Part shown: in pieces, positions 1 to 8,993 of the stretch | How positions within the stretch are numbered: the first letter of the stretch is position 1 | How the letters are laid out: the number at the start of each line of letters is the position of its first letter | Assembly (NCBI RefSeq): GCF_019710585.1 | Contig: NZ_JAIFZQ010000019.1 | Span: 1 to 61,476, forward strand | Reading direction: 5' to 3' | Origin: Arthrobacter sp. MAHUQ-56 | GTDB taxonomy: Bacteria; Actinomycetota; Actinomycetes; Actinomycetales; Micrococcaceae | Length of the DNA stretch: 61,476 nt | Made by a program: the position numbers and the translations under genes | Notes under the pieces: model-generated | The model's database searches: none | What the model saw: the letters and a program-made list of their open reading frames with translations, nothing else | Told to the model about the DNA's origin: nothing

Positions 1-416
1 TCATCGCCGTCTGCGGCCTTCTCTACGGCCTCACGTTCAACCCCGGCCTCATCGTCATGTTCGGCTTCCTGGTCAACCTGTTCGAACGCGGCTACACCGC
101 ACTGGCCTACGCCTACTCGCCCGAACTGTTCGACACCACCGGACGCTCCATGGGCACAGGCGTCTCCTACGGCCTGGGACGCCTCTCCAACGCAGCCGGT
201 CCCCTGATCATCGCGGCTCTTTACAACGGCAGCGGCTACCAGAGCGTCTTCCTCTTCATCGCCGGCACCTGGCTGTTCGGCGCAGTCGCATTGGCCATCT
301 TCGGCCCAGCCACCCAGAAGGCACGCCTCTCCGCCATGACCGGTGCCAACCCTACCGCCGGCCCCGCTGAGGACACCGCCTCCCTCACCGTTCAAAGCCG
401 CGAACAACGCCAGTAA
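1..416 (+). CDS. MFS transporter, C-terminal part (5' end outside window)
   Basis: The reading frame is open from the left edge (first full codon at 3), so the gene is cut by the window and only about the last 137 residues are visible. They hold hydrophobic helices and a region with YSPELFDTTGRSMGTG followed by YGLGRLSNAAGP, which resembles the conserved Y-x-x-E-x-x-x-T-x-x-R-x-x-G segment between helices 10 and 11 of metabolite:H+ symporters of the major facilitator superfamily. The tail is a hydrophilic cytoplasmic stretch. A strong hairpin follows 20 bp after the stop, so this gene ends its transcript. The substrate cannot be read from this part; the neighbouring glycan genes make a sugar or organic acid plausible, but that is inference. 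Confidence 0.75.
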   Translation, partial: IAVCGLLYGLTFNPGLIVMFGFLVNLFERGYTALAYAYSPELFDTTGRSMGTGVSYGLGRLSNAAGPLIIAALYNGSGYQSVFLFIAGTWLFGAVALAIFGPATQKARLSAMTGANPTAGPAEDTASLTVQSREQRQ

Positions 417-435
417 CCACCACAACAACAGAGTC

Positions 436-470
436 AAATGGAGGTTCAGGCAACGCCTGAACCTCCATTT
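436..470 (+). terminator. Strong hairpin terminator after MFS gene
   Basis: Perfect inverted repeat with 16-bp arms (436-451 and 455-470) and a 3-nt loop, 20 bp after the MFS stop codon. The right arm ends in TTT. This fits a factor-independent terminator. A 65-codon ORF that starts inside the left arm (438) is judged spurious. Confidence 0.85.
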
Positions 471-934
471 GCTGCCTTAAGCGCGGAACGAGAACCATGT
501 CCACGCGAACGCGACGACCGCGATCTGTCCAGAGTTTCGAGAAAGGACAGTTTCGGGGCCGTGCCGGATACGCCGCTCCCCCTTAACTGGTTGCCGAAAT
601 CTCCATTATCGGCAGTTTGTCTTAGCCTCCACTAGGGCAGATTGTGCATCAGTGTGTCCGTTCTCATTGCAGATGTCAGTTTTCGCACTGAACCCGTAAT
701 CGCTTTGGTCGCCGCCGATAAGGGCAAGAGCAGAGCAAAGGAGTTCGTCGTGGTCAAGCCCTGTTTGAGCTTGAACAATTGGGACTGAGGCCGATCACAT
801 GCCTTGTTATGGGAATCCGCTGGCGATTAGATGTGAGTTGCCCACAGGTCTCTGTCTTTCCGCCTTTTCCACTGCAATGTTCTGCGTTCGAAAGGCGGAG
901 CGTTCCCTGCGAACGTCAAACTCAAAGATGAGGA
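471..934. other. Non-coding stretch upstream of the large glycosidase
   Basis: About 460 bases without a convincing gene. I see no tRNA, no clear operator palindrome and no family-like ORF. It must contain the promoter of the glycosidase that starts at 935, but I cannot place -35 and -10 boxes with confidence. Confidence 0.5.
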
Positions 935-3900
935 ATGAAATTGACGACTGCTAATTCCAATCAATCTCCGGCATCATCTCGTCCCTTCCGACGATGGTGG
1001 ATGACCGCAGCACGAGCCAGCCGCTCCCGCGTCGGGGTCAGATCAGGGCTTCGGACTGCCGCGTTCAGTACGGCAGGAGCCCTTCTGCTGACTGGACTGG
1101 TTCAAGGGGCATCGATGGCGCGGGCCATTGAAGCTACAGCCGTAGACCCTGTCGCTCAGTTGATTAACCTCAAGGGGGCGGATGTCGACGCGGCCGCGAA
1201 GAACCGCAATGGCCTTACGTTCAAGGGCTTCGGCGTTCTCTCAGCCAACTCAACGAGTTCGTTGTTGATGGATTACAAAGCCCAGCAGCCCAAGAAGTAC
1301 TGGGAGCTCATCGAGACCCTGTTTGGCGGTGACCATCCGATCATGTCGACGATCAAGATTGAGATGGGAAATGACCGCAACACCTCAACGGGACCCAATG
1401 CCGCCACGATGCGGTCTCGGGACGAATATCCGAACGTTCAGCGGGAGCCCGGTTTCCAATTGGCAGCCGACGCCCAGTCTGTGGCCCACGGGGACCTTCA
1501 GGTCAGCCTGCTCCGGTGGAGCCGTCCAGCTTGGGTGACGAGTGATGCAACGCAGTACATCTGGTTCAAGAACACTGTCTTGGCCGCTTATCGCGAATAC
1601 GGGGTGATGGTCGGTTCCATCAACCCGGACACGAACGAAACCGGCAGCCCGAACGTGGAGCTTTACAAAACGTTCTCCGGCTGGGTGAGTGCGGACACCG
1701 CGGGGTACGAGGGCGCAACTGCCGACGACCCAAACAATGGATTCAAATCCGATAAGGAGAAATCCCTCTATCAGGCCATCAAGACCGTTGCCGGCGACAC
1801 CGTTTCAACCCCGCCCACGTCCTTCGGCGACCAGCTCACCTCGCCAACGGATTCCTCCCTTCGCGATGCAGTTGATGCGGTGGGCTTTCACTACGCAACA
1901 GCGGACGACGCCAACGGCAATATGAAGAAGCTTGCCGAGACTTACGACAAGGAAGTGTGGAACTCCGAGGGGCAGGCCACTTTTTCCAACTCCGCGGACC
2001 GGCCGAACAACACCAGCGCCGACGGCCAAGGCGGGACGGGCACGAAGTTCGGCGGCACGGGCGGACCGCTCGAGATGAGCAACTGGGTTACGACGGGCTT
2101 CTCAAAGTCCCGGCGGACCCTCAATATCTTCCAGCCCGCGATCGGCTCGTTCTATGACGGTTTCCAGTATTCGTCGAAGGAACTGGTGAGCGCCCGTGAC
2201 CCCTGGTCCGGGTGGCTCTACTATGACGGCGGCTTGGCCGCCATCGAACAGTTCACACAGTTCGCGAAACTTGGCTGGGAGAACGCCGACAACACGGCCG
2301 GCATCTGGCGGGGCATCCCCCAGGCCTCGGGCAGTGCGCTGGGCGGCGGAAACCCGCCCAGTGGGGCGCAGACTGGCGCCGCGTCCTACACGACGCTGGC
2401 CTCCCCGGATAAGTCCGATTTCTCCACCGTCATCGTCAACGACAGCGCATTCACCAAGACTTACAAGATCACAGCTACTGATCTGAACCTCGGTGCCGAT
2501 TCCACGATGGAGTTGTGGGAAACCCGCGCCGCCGACGCCGGCCAGAAGTACGACGCCAATTACGTGGTGCCCGTCCAAGAGGTAGCTCCCGATGGGAGCG
2601 GCACCTACACAGTGACAATCAAGCCGTGGTCGACCCTAACCGCAACGACGCTTGATCACGCGACCAGGAACGCCGATGGCACCCTGACTGCCAAGGACGG
2701 CTACGGACCGAAGTTGCCGACCTCGCCCGAATACACCAATCCGAACGGTGGCCGCGACGTGCTCGACACCGACGCAAGCGGCAACACCAACGGTGCAGTG
2801 GACGATAAGTTCCTCTACGCCGATGACTTCAACTATAAAGAAGAAGCCAATATCCTGGCCTACGATCCGAAGACCGGGGCGCTCTCCCCGTCCGACCAGA
2901 CGTACCTGGACAGCCGGGGCAGCAAGGCCAAGCCGGCGGGCACTCCCAACGTCCAGCCCGAGGACGACGGGGCTACCCCGCGCTACACCAATGACACCAA
3001 CGGAGCCTTCGAATCCGTTGCAACGGATGACCCGGCCCACGGGAGAGTTCTGCGCCAACAGGTAGGTCCCGGAATGGCGGGTGGAGCCTGGAACGGCGGC
3101 GACCCGAAGACAACCATCGGAGACTACCGGTGGGCCAACTACAAAGCCTCCGTTGACGTCCGCTTCGACGACGGAACCGGCCAATACGCCACCATCGGCG
3201 CCCGCGAGCAGGGCGGTTCGGGCAACGGGCAGAACGTCTCCGCCGCCGAACTGAAGGTCGAACCAACCGGGGCATGGAGCCTTCTGCGCTACGGCAGCGT
3301 CGTCGCCAGCGGCACCGCCACGGATAAACCCGCCACGAACTTCCGCGCCGGCCCCAACAGCTGGAACAACATCGCGGTCCAGGTCGCAGGGAATGTCTAC
3401 ACCGCCTATATCAACGGCGTGGAGGTCACCTCCTACACCGACACGGCCCCCCAGGCGACCGGACGCATCCAGCTTGGATCAGCCTTCACCATCACCCAGT
3501 TCGACAACCTTAAGATCGAAAAGGTCCCCGGCTACACGGCCTACTACACCCAAGTCATCGACGGCATGCACCAGACCAGCTGGGACAACAACTCCACCCC
3601 GGTGCTGAAATTCAACGACAAGTGGAGCCACGCCAACGGCCAGGGCATGTACGAATGGCAGCGCACCGCATCCAAGAGCACCGGCAAAGGCGCAGCCCTG
3701 ACCTGCACGTTCACCGGAACCGGGCTTGACGTGATCGGCAACAACCCCGGCACCGCGAAACTAAATGTCACCGTCGACGGCATACGCATCGCCTCAAACG
3801 CACCGACCTGGCAGGCCGGCAGCGAACGCACAACCTTTACCCTGCGCGGACTGGAAAACACCGAGCACACCGTTGTCCTGGAAACAGCAACCGACGACGC

Positions 3901-6082
3901 CATCAACGTCGACGCCGTCGGGGTCATCAAAGCCAACGCAGACGCCGCCGCTGTCGACACCACCGGCCTCCAGACCCAGATTGCAACGGCCAAAGCACTC
4001 AACGAGGCCGACTGGAGCACGGCGACCTGGGCCCCGCTGGCAGACATCCTCGCCGACGCCCAAAAGGCAGTGGCCAACCCGGCAGGCTACGGCCTCGACA
4101 CAGAAGGAGCCACTGCGCTGGCCGCGCGCCTCGCTGTAGCGGGCACACAGCTGGTCCCGAAGGACGTCAGCCCTGACGTCCGGGACCTCGGAGTACTTTC
4201 AGTGACAGCAGGCGGTGCCCTGCCCAAAACCGTGACCATCGACGGGGTGGAAACAGCCGTCGTATGGGACACCAGTGCAGCGCCGACCGTGGCAGGCGCC
4301 AAAGAACTCGCCTCCGTTCAGGTCACCGGCCGCACCGAGCAGAAACTGCCGTCAACGGGCCTCTACCAAAGGTTCAGCGCAGCGGCACTGCTCACCCCGG
4401 CGGACCTGGCATACTTCATCGATTCCGGCTCCGGCGACGCAGGTACCGGCTCCGCATACGCCGCGGTGAAAGCCGCCCAGCCGGGCCTGTCCAATGCTGT
4501 GGCAGACCAAAAGTGGAACGGCTCCGACGCCGGGACGACCTGGGGTTACTCCACCGCGTCCACGGCCGCTCCGGTGCCCGGCAGCTCTACCGACTGGGGA
4601 TCGTCGTACCTGTCGGCCAATTACAACCAGCCCATTGACTACCACCTGTCCCTGCCCGCCGGTACGTATAACATCGTTGCGGTCCAGGCGCCCCGGGCAA
4701 ATACCACGACCAACATCTATTCAACGGTCACGTCAGGCAGCTACCAGAACAAGGTCACGGCCACCTCGACCGGGGCGGCGACACCGATCACTCAAAAGAT
4801 CACGCTGACTGATCCTGCGGTGGTCAATGTCTCCTTCGGTACCAACGGCACCAGCGGATACAACGCCCGGATGGCGCTCCTCTACGTGCAGGCAGTCCCC
4901 CGAGACCTTGGTTTCCTGGGCACCCTGACCACGGATGCAGATCTGCCAACGACGGTCACCGTCGACGGAAAGTCCGCACCTGTTACCTGGGACAAGGACT
5001 CCGCAGCGCAGCAACGCACCGACTACAAGCCATTGGTGTTGAAAGGAACCATCGGCGACAGCCAAGCCAGGCAGCCCATCGTTGCCCGCTACGAAGTCGT
5101 CCCCGCACAGCTGTCCTACTACATTGACTCCGGCACCAACGGCGCGGACTCTCCACAATTCACCTCGGTCAAGAATTCCCGGACCACTCTTCTTAACGAC
5201 AAATCCGACCAGGCATCGCAGGGCGCAGACCAGTGGGGCTACGTCGCCGACGGGATGAAGGTCAAGGCCGGGACCGATCTGGCCGATAAATACTCCACCG
5301 GCCTGTACCAGGACACCACGCAGTTGATCTACCGGCTGCCCCTTTCCGCGGGCACCTACGCCCTTACGGCGGGCTTCACCGAATGGTGGAACCTGGCGCG
5401 CACGCTCAACCACACCGTCTCCGTGGCAGGAGAAGAGCTGGCAAAGGGAAACATCCCGTTGTCCGGTACGAACAGCCCGCTCTCGGGTGACCTGAAGTTC
5501 ACCCTCACCCAGCCGGCAACAGTCGAATACCGGGTCACCAACGAGGGAGCGGGCAGCGAAAAGCCCGTCATCTCCTGGCTCGCGGTGGCCAAGTTGACCG
5601 ACATGTCAGGGCTGCAGACGGCCGTTGACTCCGCCTCTACGCTTCGCGCCGACGACTACACACCGGAGTCCTGGAGCCCCTTTGCCGCGGCTTTGGAAGG
5701 AGCCCGCACCATTCTCGGGAAGCCAAGCACCCTGCAGGACAAGGTCGACGCCGCGACCCAGGCCCTGTCCCAGGCCCGAGCCGCGCTGGTGAAGGCGATT
5801 CCCGTCACGGTGACGACCCAGTACAAATGCGTCGCTAACAAGGCAGTGCTGATGATCACCGCAGAGAACAAGAATGACCTGCCGGTCACGGTGACACTGA
5901 ATAGTCCGATCGGAACAAAAACCTTCGACGACATCCCGTCGGGCAAGAGCCGGACGCATCCGTTCAACACCCTGGCCTCCAGCGTTTCGGCCGGCTCGGT
6001 GGAGGTAGTCCTGACGGGCGCCGTTGATGGTAAAACCACCACACAAAAGCGGTCCGTGGCTTACCCGGCCTACACCTGCTGA
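935..6082 (+). CDS. Secreted modular GH59/GH30-like glycosidase
   Basis: A 1715-aa exported protein. Residues 1-64 form a long signal peptide (basic RRWW and SRSR clusters, hydrophobic core AAFSTAGALLLTG, cleavage near SMARA). Residues 65-640 resemble the galactocerebrosidase (GH59) branch of clan GH-A: FKGFGVLSANSTSSLLMDY, KIEMGNDRNTSTG, WSRPAWVT. The likely acid/base is E235 in DTNETG and the likely nucleophile E345 in WNSEGQ. A concanavalin-like/lectin domain follows (about 650-880), then a beta-sandwich binding module, a FIVAR-like helical module (about 1010-1070), Ig-like and repeated YFIDSG modules (about 1160-1300 and 1385-1550), a second FIVAR-like module and a small C-terminal domain ending in Cys. 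It probably attacks a galactose-containing plant polysaccharide outside the cell, feeding the ABC importer and GH35 enzyme nearby. The AGG just before ATG 935 is very close, so the start is not certain. Confidence 0.75.
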   Translation: MKLTTANSNQSPASSRPFRRWWMTAARASRSRVGVRSGLRTAAFSTAGALLLTGLVQGASMARAIEATAVDPVAQLINLKGADVDAAAKNRNGLTFKGFGVLSANSTSSLLMDYKAQQPKKYWELIETLFGGDHPIMSTIKIEMGNDRNTSTGPNAATMRSRDEYPNVQREPGFQLAADAQSVAHGDLQVSLLRWSRPAWVTSDATQYIWFKNTVLAAYREYGVMVGSINPDTNETGSPNVELYKTFSGWVSADTAGYEGATADDPNNGFKSDKEKSLYQAIKTVAGDTVSTPPTSFGDQLTSPTDSSLRDAVDAVGFHYATADDANGNMKKLAETYDKEVWNSEGQATFSNSADRPNNTSADGQGGTGTKFGGTGGPLEMSNWVTTGFSKSRRTLNIFQPAIGSFYDGFQYSSKELVSARDPWSGWLYYDGGLAAIEQFTQFAKLGWENADNTAGIWRGIPQASGSALGGGNPPSGAQTGAASYTTLASPDKSDFSTVIVNDSAFTKTYKITATDLNLGADSTMELWETRAADAGQKYDANYVVPVQEVAPDGSGTYTVTIKPWSTLTATTLDHATRNADGTLTAKDGYGPKLPTSPEYTNPNGGRDVLDTDASGNTNGAVDDKFLYADDFNYKEEANILAYDPKTGALSPSDQTYLDSRGSKAKPAGTPNVQPEDDGATPRYTNDTNGAFESVATDDPAHGRVLRQQVGPGMAGGAWNGGDPKTTIGDYRWANYKASVDVRFDDGTGQYATIGAREQGGSGNGQNVSAAELKVEPTGAWSLLRYGSVVASGTATDKPATNFRAGPNSWNNIAVQVAGNVYTAYINGVEVTSYTDTAPQATGRIQLGSAFTITQFDNLKIEKVPGYTAYYTQVIDGMHQTSWDNNSTPVLKFNDKWSHANGQGMYEWQRTASKSTGKGAALTCTFTGTGLDVIGNNPGTAKLNVTVDGIRIASNAPTWQAGSERTTFTLRGLENTEHTVVLETATDDAINVDAVGVIKANADAAAVDTTGLQTQIATAKALNEADWSTATWAPLADILADAQKAVANPAGYGLDTEGATALAARLAVAGTQLVPKDVSPDVRDLGVLSVTAGGALPKTVTIDGVETAVVWDTSAAPTVAGAKELASVQVTGRTEQKLPSTGLYQRFSAAALLTPADLAYFIDSGSGDAGTGSAYAAVKAAQPGLSNAVADQKWNGSDAGTTWGYSTASTAAPVPGSSTDWGSSYLSANYNQPIDYHLSLPAGTYNIVAVQAPRANTTTNIYSTVTSGSYQNKVTATSTGAATPITQKITLTDPAVVNVSFGTNGTSGYNARMALLYVQAVPRDLGFLGTLTTDADLPTTVTVDGKSAPVTWDKDSAAQQRTDYKPLVLKGTIGDSQARQPIVARYEVVPAQLSYYIDSGTNGADSPQFTSVKNSRTTLLNDKSDQASQGADQWGYVADGMKVKAGTDLADKYSTGLYQDTTQLIYRLPLSAGTYALTAGFTEWWNLARTLNHTVSVAGEELAKGNIPLSGTNSPLSGDLKFTLTQPATVEYRVTNEGAGSEKPVISWLAVAKLTDMSGLQTAVDSASTLRADDYTPESWSPFAAALEGARTILGKPSTLQDKVDAATQALSQARAALVKAIPVTVTTQYKCVANKAVLMITAENKNDLPVTVTLNSPIGTKTFDDIPSGKSRTHPFNTLASSVSAGSVEVVLTGAVDGKTTTQKRSVAYPAYTC

Positions 6083-6089
6083 CCGTACC

Positions 6090-6120
6090 GGAGGAGACCG
6101 CCCCGGGCGCGGTCTCCTCC
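6090..6120 (+). terminator. Terminator of the glycosidase gene
   Basis: Inverted repeat with 12-bp arms GGAGGAGACCGC (6090-6101) and GCGGTCTCCTCC (6109-6120), 8 bp after the stop codon. No T tract follows. Confidence 0.75.
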
Positions 6121-6167
6121 CGTAGGGCTGCTCAAAAGCTAAAGCCCGGCACCGCAAAGTGACAAAC

Positions 6168-6219
6168 GTCCAAGCATCCCTGGACCAGCAAACACATTGC
6201 TGGTCCAGGAATGCTGGAC
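6168..6219. repeat. Long imperfect inverted repeat between convergent genes
   Basis: Arms 6168-6191 and 6197-6219 pair over about 23 bp around a 5-nt loop with one bulged base and one mismatch. The core of each arm is CTGGACCAGCAA or its complement. It lies between two other hairpins in the convergent gap, so it may be a second terminator, but the arm length is greater than usual for that role. Confidence 0.6.
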
Positions 6220-6241
6220 GCCCCTCCATACAGCATTCCTG

Positions 6242-6291
6242 CACATCGAAGGGCCCTTGGCGGTAACTACCGCCAAGGGCCCTTCGATGTG
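6242..6291. terminator. Perfect 24-bp-arm hairpin, probable bidirectional terminator
   Basis: Arms 6242-6265 and 6268-6291 are exact reverse complements with a 2-nt centre (core AAGGGCCCTTGGCGG). It sits 8 bp beyond the stop codon of the leftward DUF2264 gene and downstream of the rightward glycosidase, so it can terminate both. Confidence 0.8.
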
Positions 6292-6299
6292 GCTGAGGG

Positions 6300-8219
6300 T
6301 CAACTTCCCGGCGTCAGCGCCGCCCATACAGAGTCAACATCCACCGCTGTGCCATCAGCGAATTCGAACGTGCCCGCATCCGTGAAACCGGCGCCGTCCA
6401 TTTCCAGCCGCAGGCCCTCGCCGCCAAGCCCGACCAGGGCCACATAGTCACCGTCTCTTGCCGGGCCGGAGGTGCCGATCCAGGGAATGATCAAGTGGTT
6501 GCCCATGGGGTGCGGTGCGTCCTGGCACCACGTGCCGGCGTCGCCACATTGTCCGCCCGACGCGATCGGGCGGACGTCAGAGAGCACCTCCGAGCTTGGA
6601 TCCACTGGCCAGCCCCCAATGCGCAGTCGGACGTCGGAACCGGACGCACCGCGCACCCGCACGAGCCGCAACTCGACCGCGCCGTGGGTCAGGGACACCA
6701 CGGTGGCCTCCGGCCCGGGGGTGGCTGTGCCGGCGGCGCCGCTGCCGTGGTCAGGGCCGCCGTCGGGATCCACCTCAATCCAGTTCGTGGTGGCGCGCGA
6801 AGCTCCCACCTGCACACCGTCCCGTTCGAAATGGCGGAGAAACTCGAAACCGGTGCGGTGGGTCAGCCGGGCGGCCCCGTCCACAAAGACGACGGCATTG
6901 TCCAGAGATTCAGCCTTAAGGTCGGGGAAGGTCGCGGTCGAGTAACCTAACCGTGCGTACAGAGGAGAGTCCGCGACCCGGACGCCGGGGTTGGCGTGGT
7001 CGGTTCCATGGTTCCGGACCCGTACGATGCCGTCGGCTACGGTTCCATCGACCTGCCAACCGGGCGCGGAAATCAAGTGCCGGGTGTCAGTGAGTTCGAC
7101 GGGTAGGGGTTCCTCGACGGACGTCCATGCTGGGTGCTCGGCGGGCAGTGCGAGGCCCATCATGCCCTTCGCCGCCCAGTACGGGGATCCTGCACCTGAG
7201 TATGACTGTTTCATGCCTGGGAACTCGCCGTGGAAACCGATGGTGAGCAAGCCGTCGTCGTTAAGGGCACCTCGGTCCATGAAGTACTTCAGGATGCCGG
7301 ATGCGGCGCGCCGGGAAACGCCTGGGGTGAGCCGGGTATGCCCGGGTACCTGGCCAGCCCAGAACGGTGCTGCTGCCGCAAAGCGGTATATCAGGCTGCG
7401 TCCCTGGATCAAGGGGGCTCCGTTGGAACCGACCAGGTGTACGGCGTCGTCTAGGAAGTCTGCCAGGCGATCACCGTCCACTTTGGTGCGTGCGCGGACC
7501 CTCGGGTCGTCCGGCGCCATCAGTTGCAGCAGTTGCGGATAGACCTGGAAGGCCCAGCCGACGTAGTGGTCGTAGGCCCGTTCTGAGCCGTCGGCAAACC
7601 ACCCGTGGCCCCGATAGAGGGCATCGTGGATCGCGAGTCCGGCGTCAATGTCCTCGTCGGAGTACCCTCCGCCGACGCTGGCGAGGAATATCTCGACGAC
7701 AATCTGGAACCACACCCAGTTGATCGGTGGATACTTTTCGCCGATCACCGTCGCGAACCAGGTCACCAGCTGCTCCTGGACGCGCTGCGGGAGCTTGTCC
7801 CAGAGCACCTCCCTTGTCAGGGCCAGGCCCACGGCCAGCGAGGCGGCTTCGACCTTGGCCTGGTCCAGTTCACCCGGCGTGGGCCAGCGGTCCGGGTTGT
7901 GCGGGTCGGTCCCGGCATCGAGTCCCTGCGCGTACCAATCGGCGATCCAGCCGGTTTGTTCAGGGTCGCCGGCGATGCGGAAGGAGGCGAGCAGGAAGGT
8001 CCGGGCGAACGCTTCGAGTGAATCGCTGCGCCGGCCGTAAGCGCTGGTTGCGCCGGGGAGGTGCAGGTTGGCGTGGTCGTCGGTGGCGTGGCGATGTGCC
8101 GAGCGGAGCATGTAGTCGGCGTAGGCGCACCAGTGCTCACGGGTCAGGCCTGTGTAGGGCGACAGGTCCCGATCAAGGGGAGGCAGGGACAAGGCCAGGG
8201 GTGGGGCCGTGGAGGGCAT
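6300..8219 (-). CDS. DUF2264 domain protein (cytosolic glycan-locus protein)
   Basis: A 639-aa protein without signal peptide. The N-terminal half (about 15-390) matches the DUF2264 family, an alpha-barrel-like protein common in actinobacterial and Bacteroidetes sugar loci: SPYTGLTREHWCAYADYML, GRRSDSLEAFARTFLL, KYPPINWVWFQIVVEIFL and YDHYVGWAFQVYPQLLQL are its typical blocks. The C-terminal part is beta-rich (about 400-635), like the second domain of polysaccharide lyases and glycoside hydrolases. It is last in a leftward four-gene operon with a heparinase-like protein, so a role in trimming uronic-acid or rhamnose-containing oligosaccharides is plausible; the biochemical activity is not shown by the sequence. 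AGGA lies 5 bp before ATG 8219. A 60-bp gap separates it from the ThuA-like gene upstream. Confidence 0.8.
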   Translation of the reverse strand: MPSTAPPLALSLPPLDRDLSPYTGLTREHWCAYADYMLRSAHRHATDDHANLHLPGATSAYGRRSDSLEAFARTFLLASFRIAGDPEQTGWIADWYAQGLDAGTDPHNPDRWPTPGELDQAKVEAASLAVGLALTREVLWDKLPQRVQEQLVTWFATVIGEKYPPINWVWFQIVVEIFLASVGGGYSDEDIDAGLAIHDALYRGHGWFADGSERAYDHYVGWAFQVYPQLLQLMAPDDPRVRARTKVDGDRLADFLDDAVHLVGSNGAPLIQGRSLIYRFAAAAPFWAGQVPGHTRLTPGVSRRAASGILKYFMDRGALNDDGLLTIGFHGEFPGMKQSYSGAGSPYWAAKGMMGLALPAEHPAWTSVEEPLPVELTDTRHLISAPGWQVDGTVADGIVRVRNHGTDHANPGVRVADSPLYARLGYSTATFPDLKAESLDNAVVFVDGAARLTHRTGFEFLRHFERDGVQVGASRATTNWIEVDPDGGPDHGSGAAGTATPGPEATVVSLTHGAVELRLVRVRGASGSDVRLRIGGWPVDPSSEVLSDVRPIASGGQCGDAGTWCQDAPHPMGNHLIIPWIGTSGPARDGDYVALVGLGGEGLRLEMDGAGFTDAGTFEFADGTAVDVDSVWAALTPGS

Positions 8220-8279
8220 GGGTTCCTCACTAGGAGCTATTGGTTATGCGGCAGTGGTTACGTCAGGGCGGCAGCGGCT

Positions 8280-8993
8280 TCAATCGCGGCTAATCCAGGC
8301 GATGGCCCGGCGCAGGATCTCGCGGTGTTCGGGTGACTGGTAGGAAGCGGCGTCGTGGCCGAGGGCGTCGTAGAAGGTCCTCCCGCCCCTGCCTGTTCCG
8401 GTGCCGCGGCGTTCCAGTGACCACAGCAACGGGTGGTCCGCACCGTCATGGCTGTGTGTGGCGTGGACTGTGATGTCAGGCGAGGTGCGGAGGTAGCTGT
8501 AGCGCTCATCCAGCAGTTCGAAGTCGGGGATTCCCGCCGTTACTGCGCCGGAGTGGGGAAGGACGTCGATGGTGGCCGGCCCGTATTTCGGGTGCATGGA
8601 TGTGCCGCGGATCCAGCGGCCGCCCAGTCCTTCCTCCCAGGCAGGCAGGTCCTTGAAGCTGGTCGAGCTGGAATGGGAGACCAGCAGCGGCCGCTCCGAG
8701 TGCAGCCAACGGGTGAGCCCTGCTGCGGCCGCGGGTGTGCCCGGGGACGGGGCGCCATCGCGCGGCAGTCCTACATTGATTGCGAGCAGGGAAGGCAGGG
8801 CCGCGTCCTGCGCTTCTGCAAGGTCAGCCAGGGCGGCATCGACCTCGTCAGGGATACTGACCTCGAAGCCTGCCGCGCCGAGCAGGTCTGCCAACGCGGC
8901 AGAGGTGTCGGTAAAGGGATGCCAGGGGTCGGCGTACCGTCCGGTGCCGCTGAGCAACAGAGCCGTGGGTCGGTTACACCCCGGGGCGGTCAA
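8280..8993 (-). CDS. ThuA-like domain protein
   Basis: A 237-aa protein with a ThuA-like, class-I glutamine-amidotransferase-like flavodoxin fold. Visible blocks are the N-terminal ALLLSGTGRY, a central LLVSHSSSTSFKDLPAWEEGLGG where the amidotransferase nucleophile elbow would be, DITVHATHSHDGADHPLLWS and the family end signature FYDALGHDAASYQSPEHREILRRAIAW. ThuA proteins occur in sugar operons (first named for trehalose uptake) and are thought to act on oxidised or keto sugars; the reaction is unsettled. The start codon overlaps the stop of the upstream regulator by four bases (ATGA), so translation of the two is coupled. Confidence 0.8.
   Translation of the reverse strand: MTAPGCNRPTALLLSGTGRYADPWHPFTDTSAALADLLGAAGFEVSIPDEVDAALADLAEAQDAALPSLLAINVGLPRDGAPSPGTPAAAAGLTRWLHSERPLLVSHSSSTSFKDLPAWEEGLGGRWIRGTSMHPKYGPATIDVLPHSGAVTAGIPDFELLDERYSYLRTSPDITVHATHSHDGADHPLLWSLERRGTGTGRGGRTFYDALGHDAASYQSPEHREILRRAIAWISRD

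Noticed and set aside
438..635. 65-codon ORF after the MFS gene
   Set aside because: It starts inside the terminator hairpin and has no Shine-Dalgarno or recognisable sequence.
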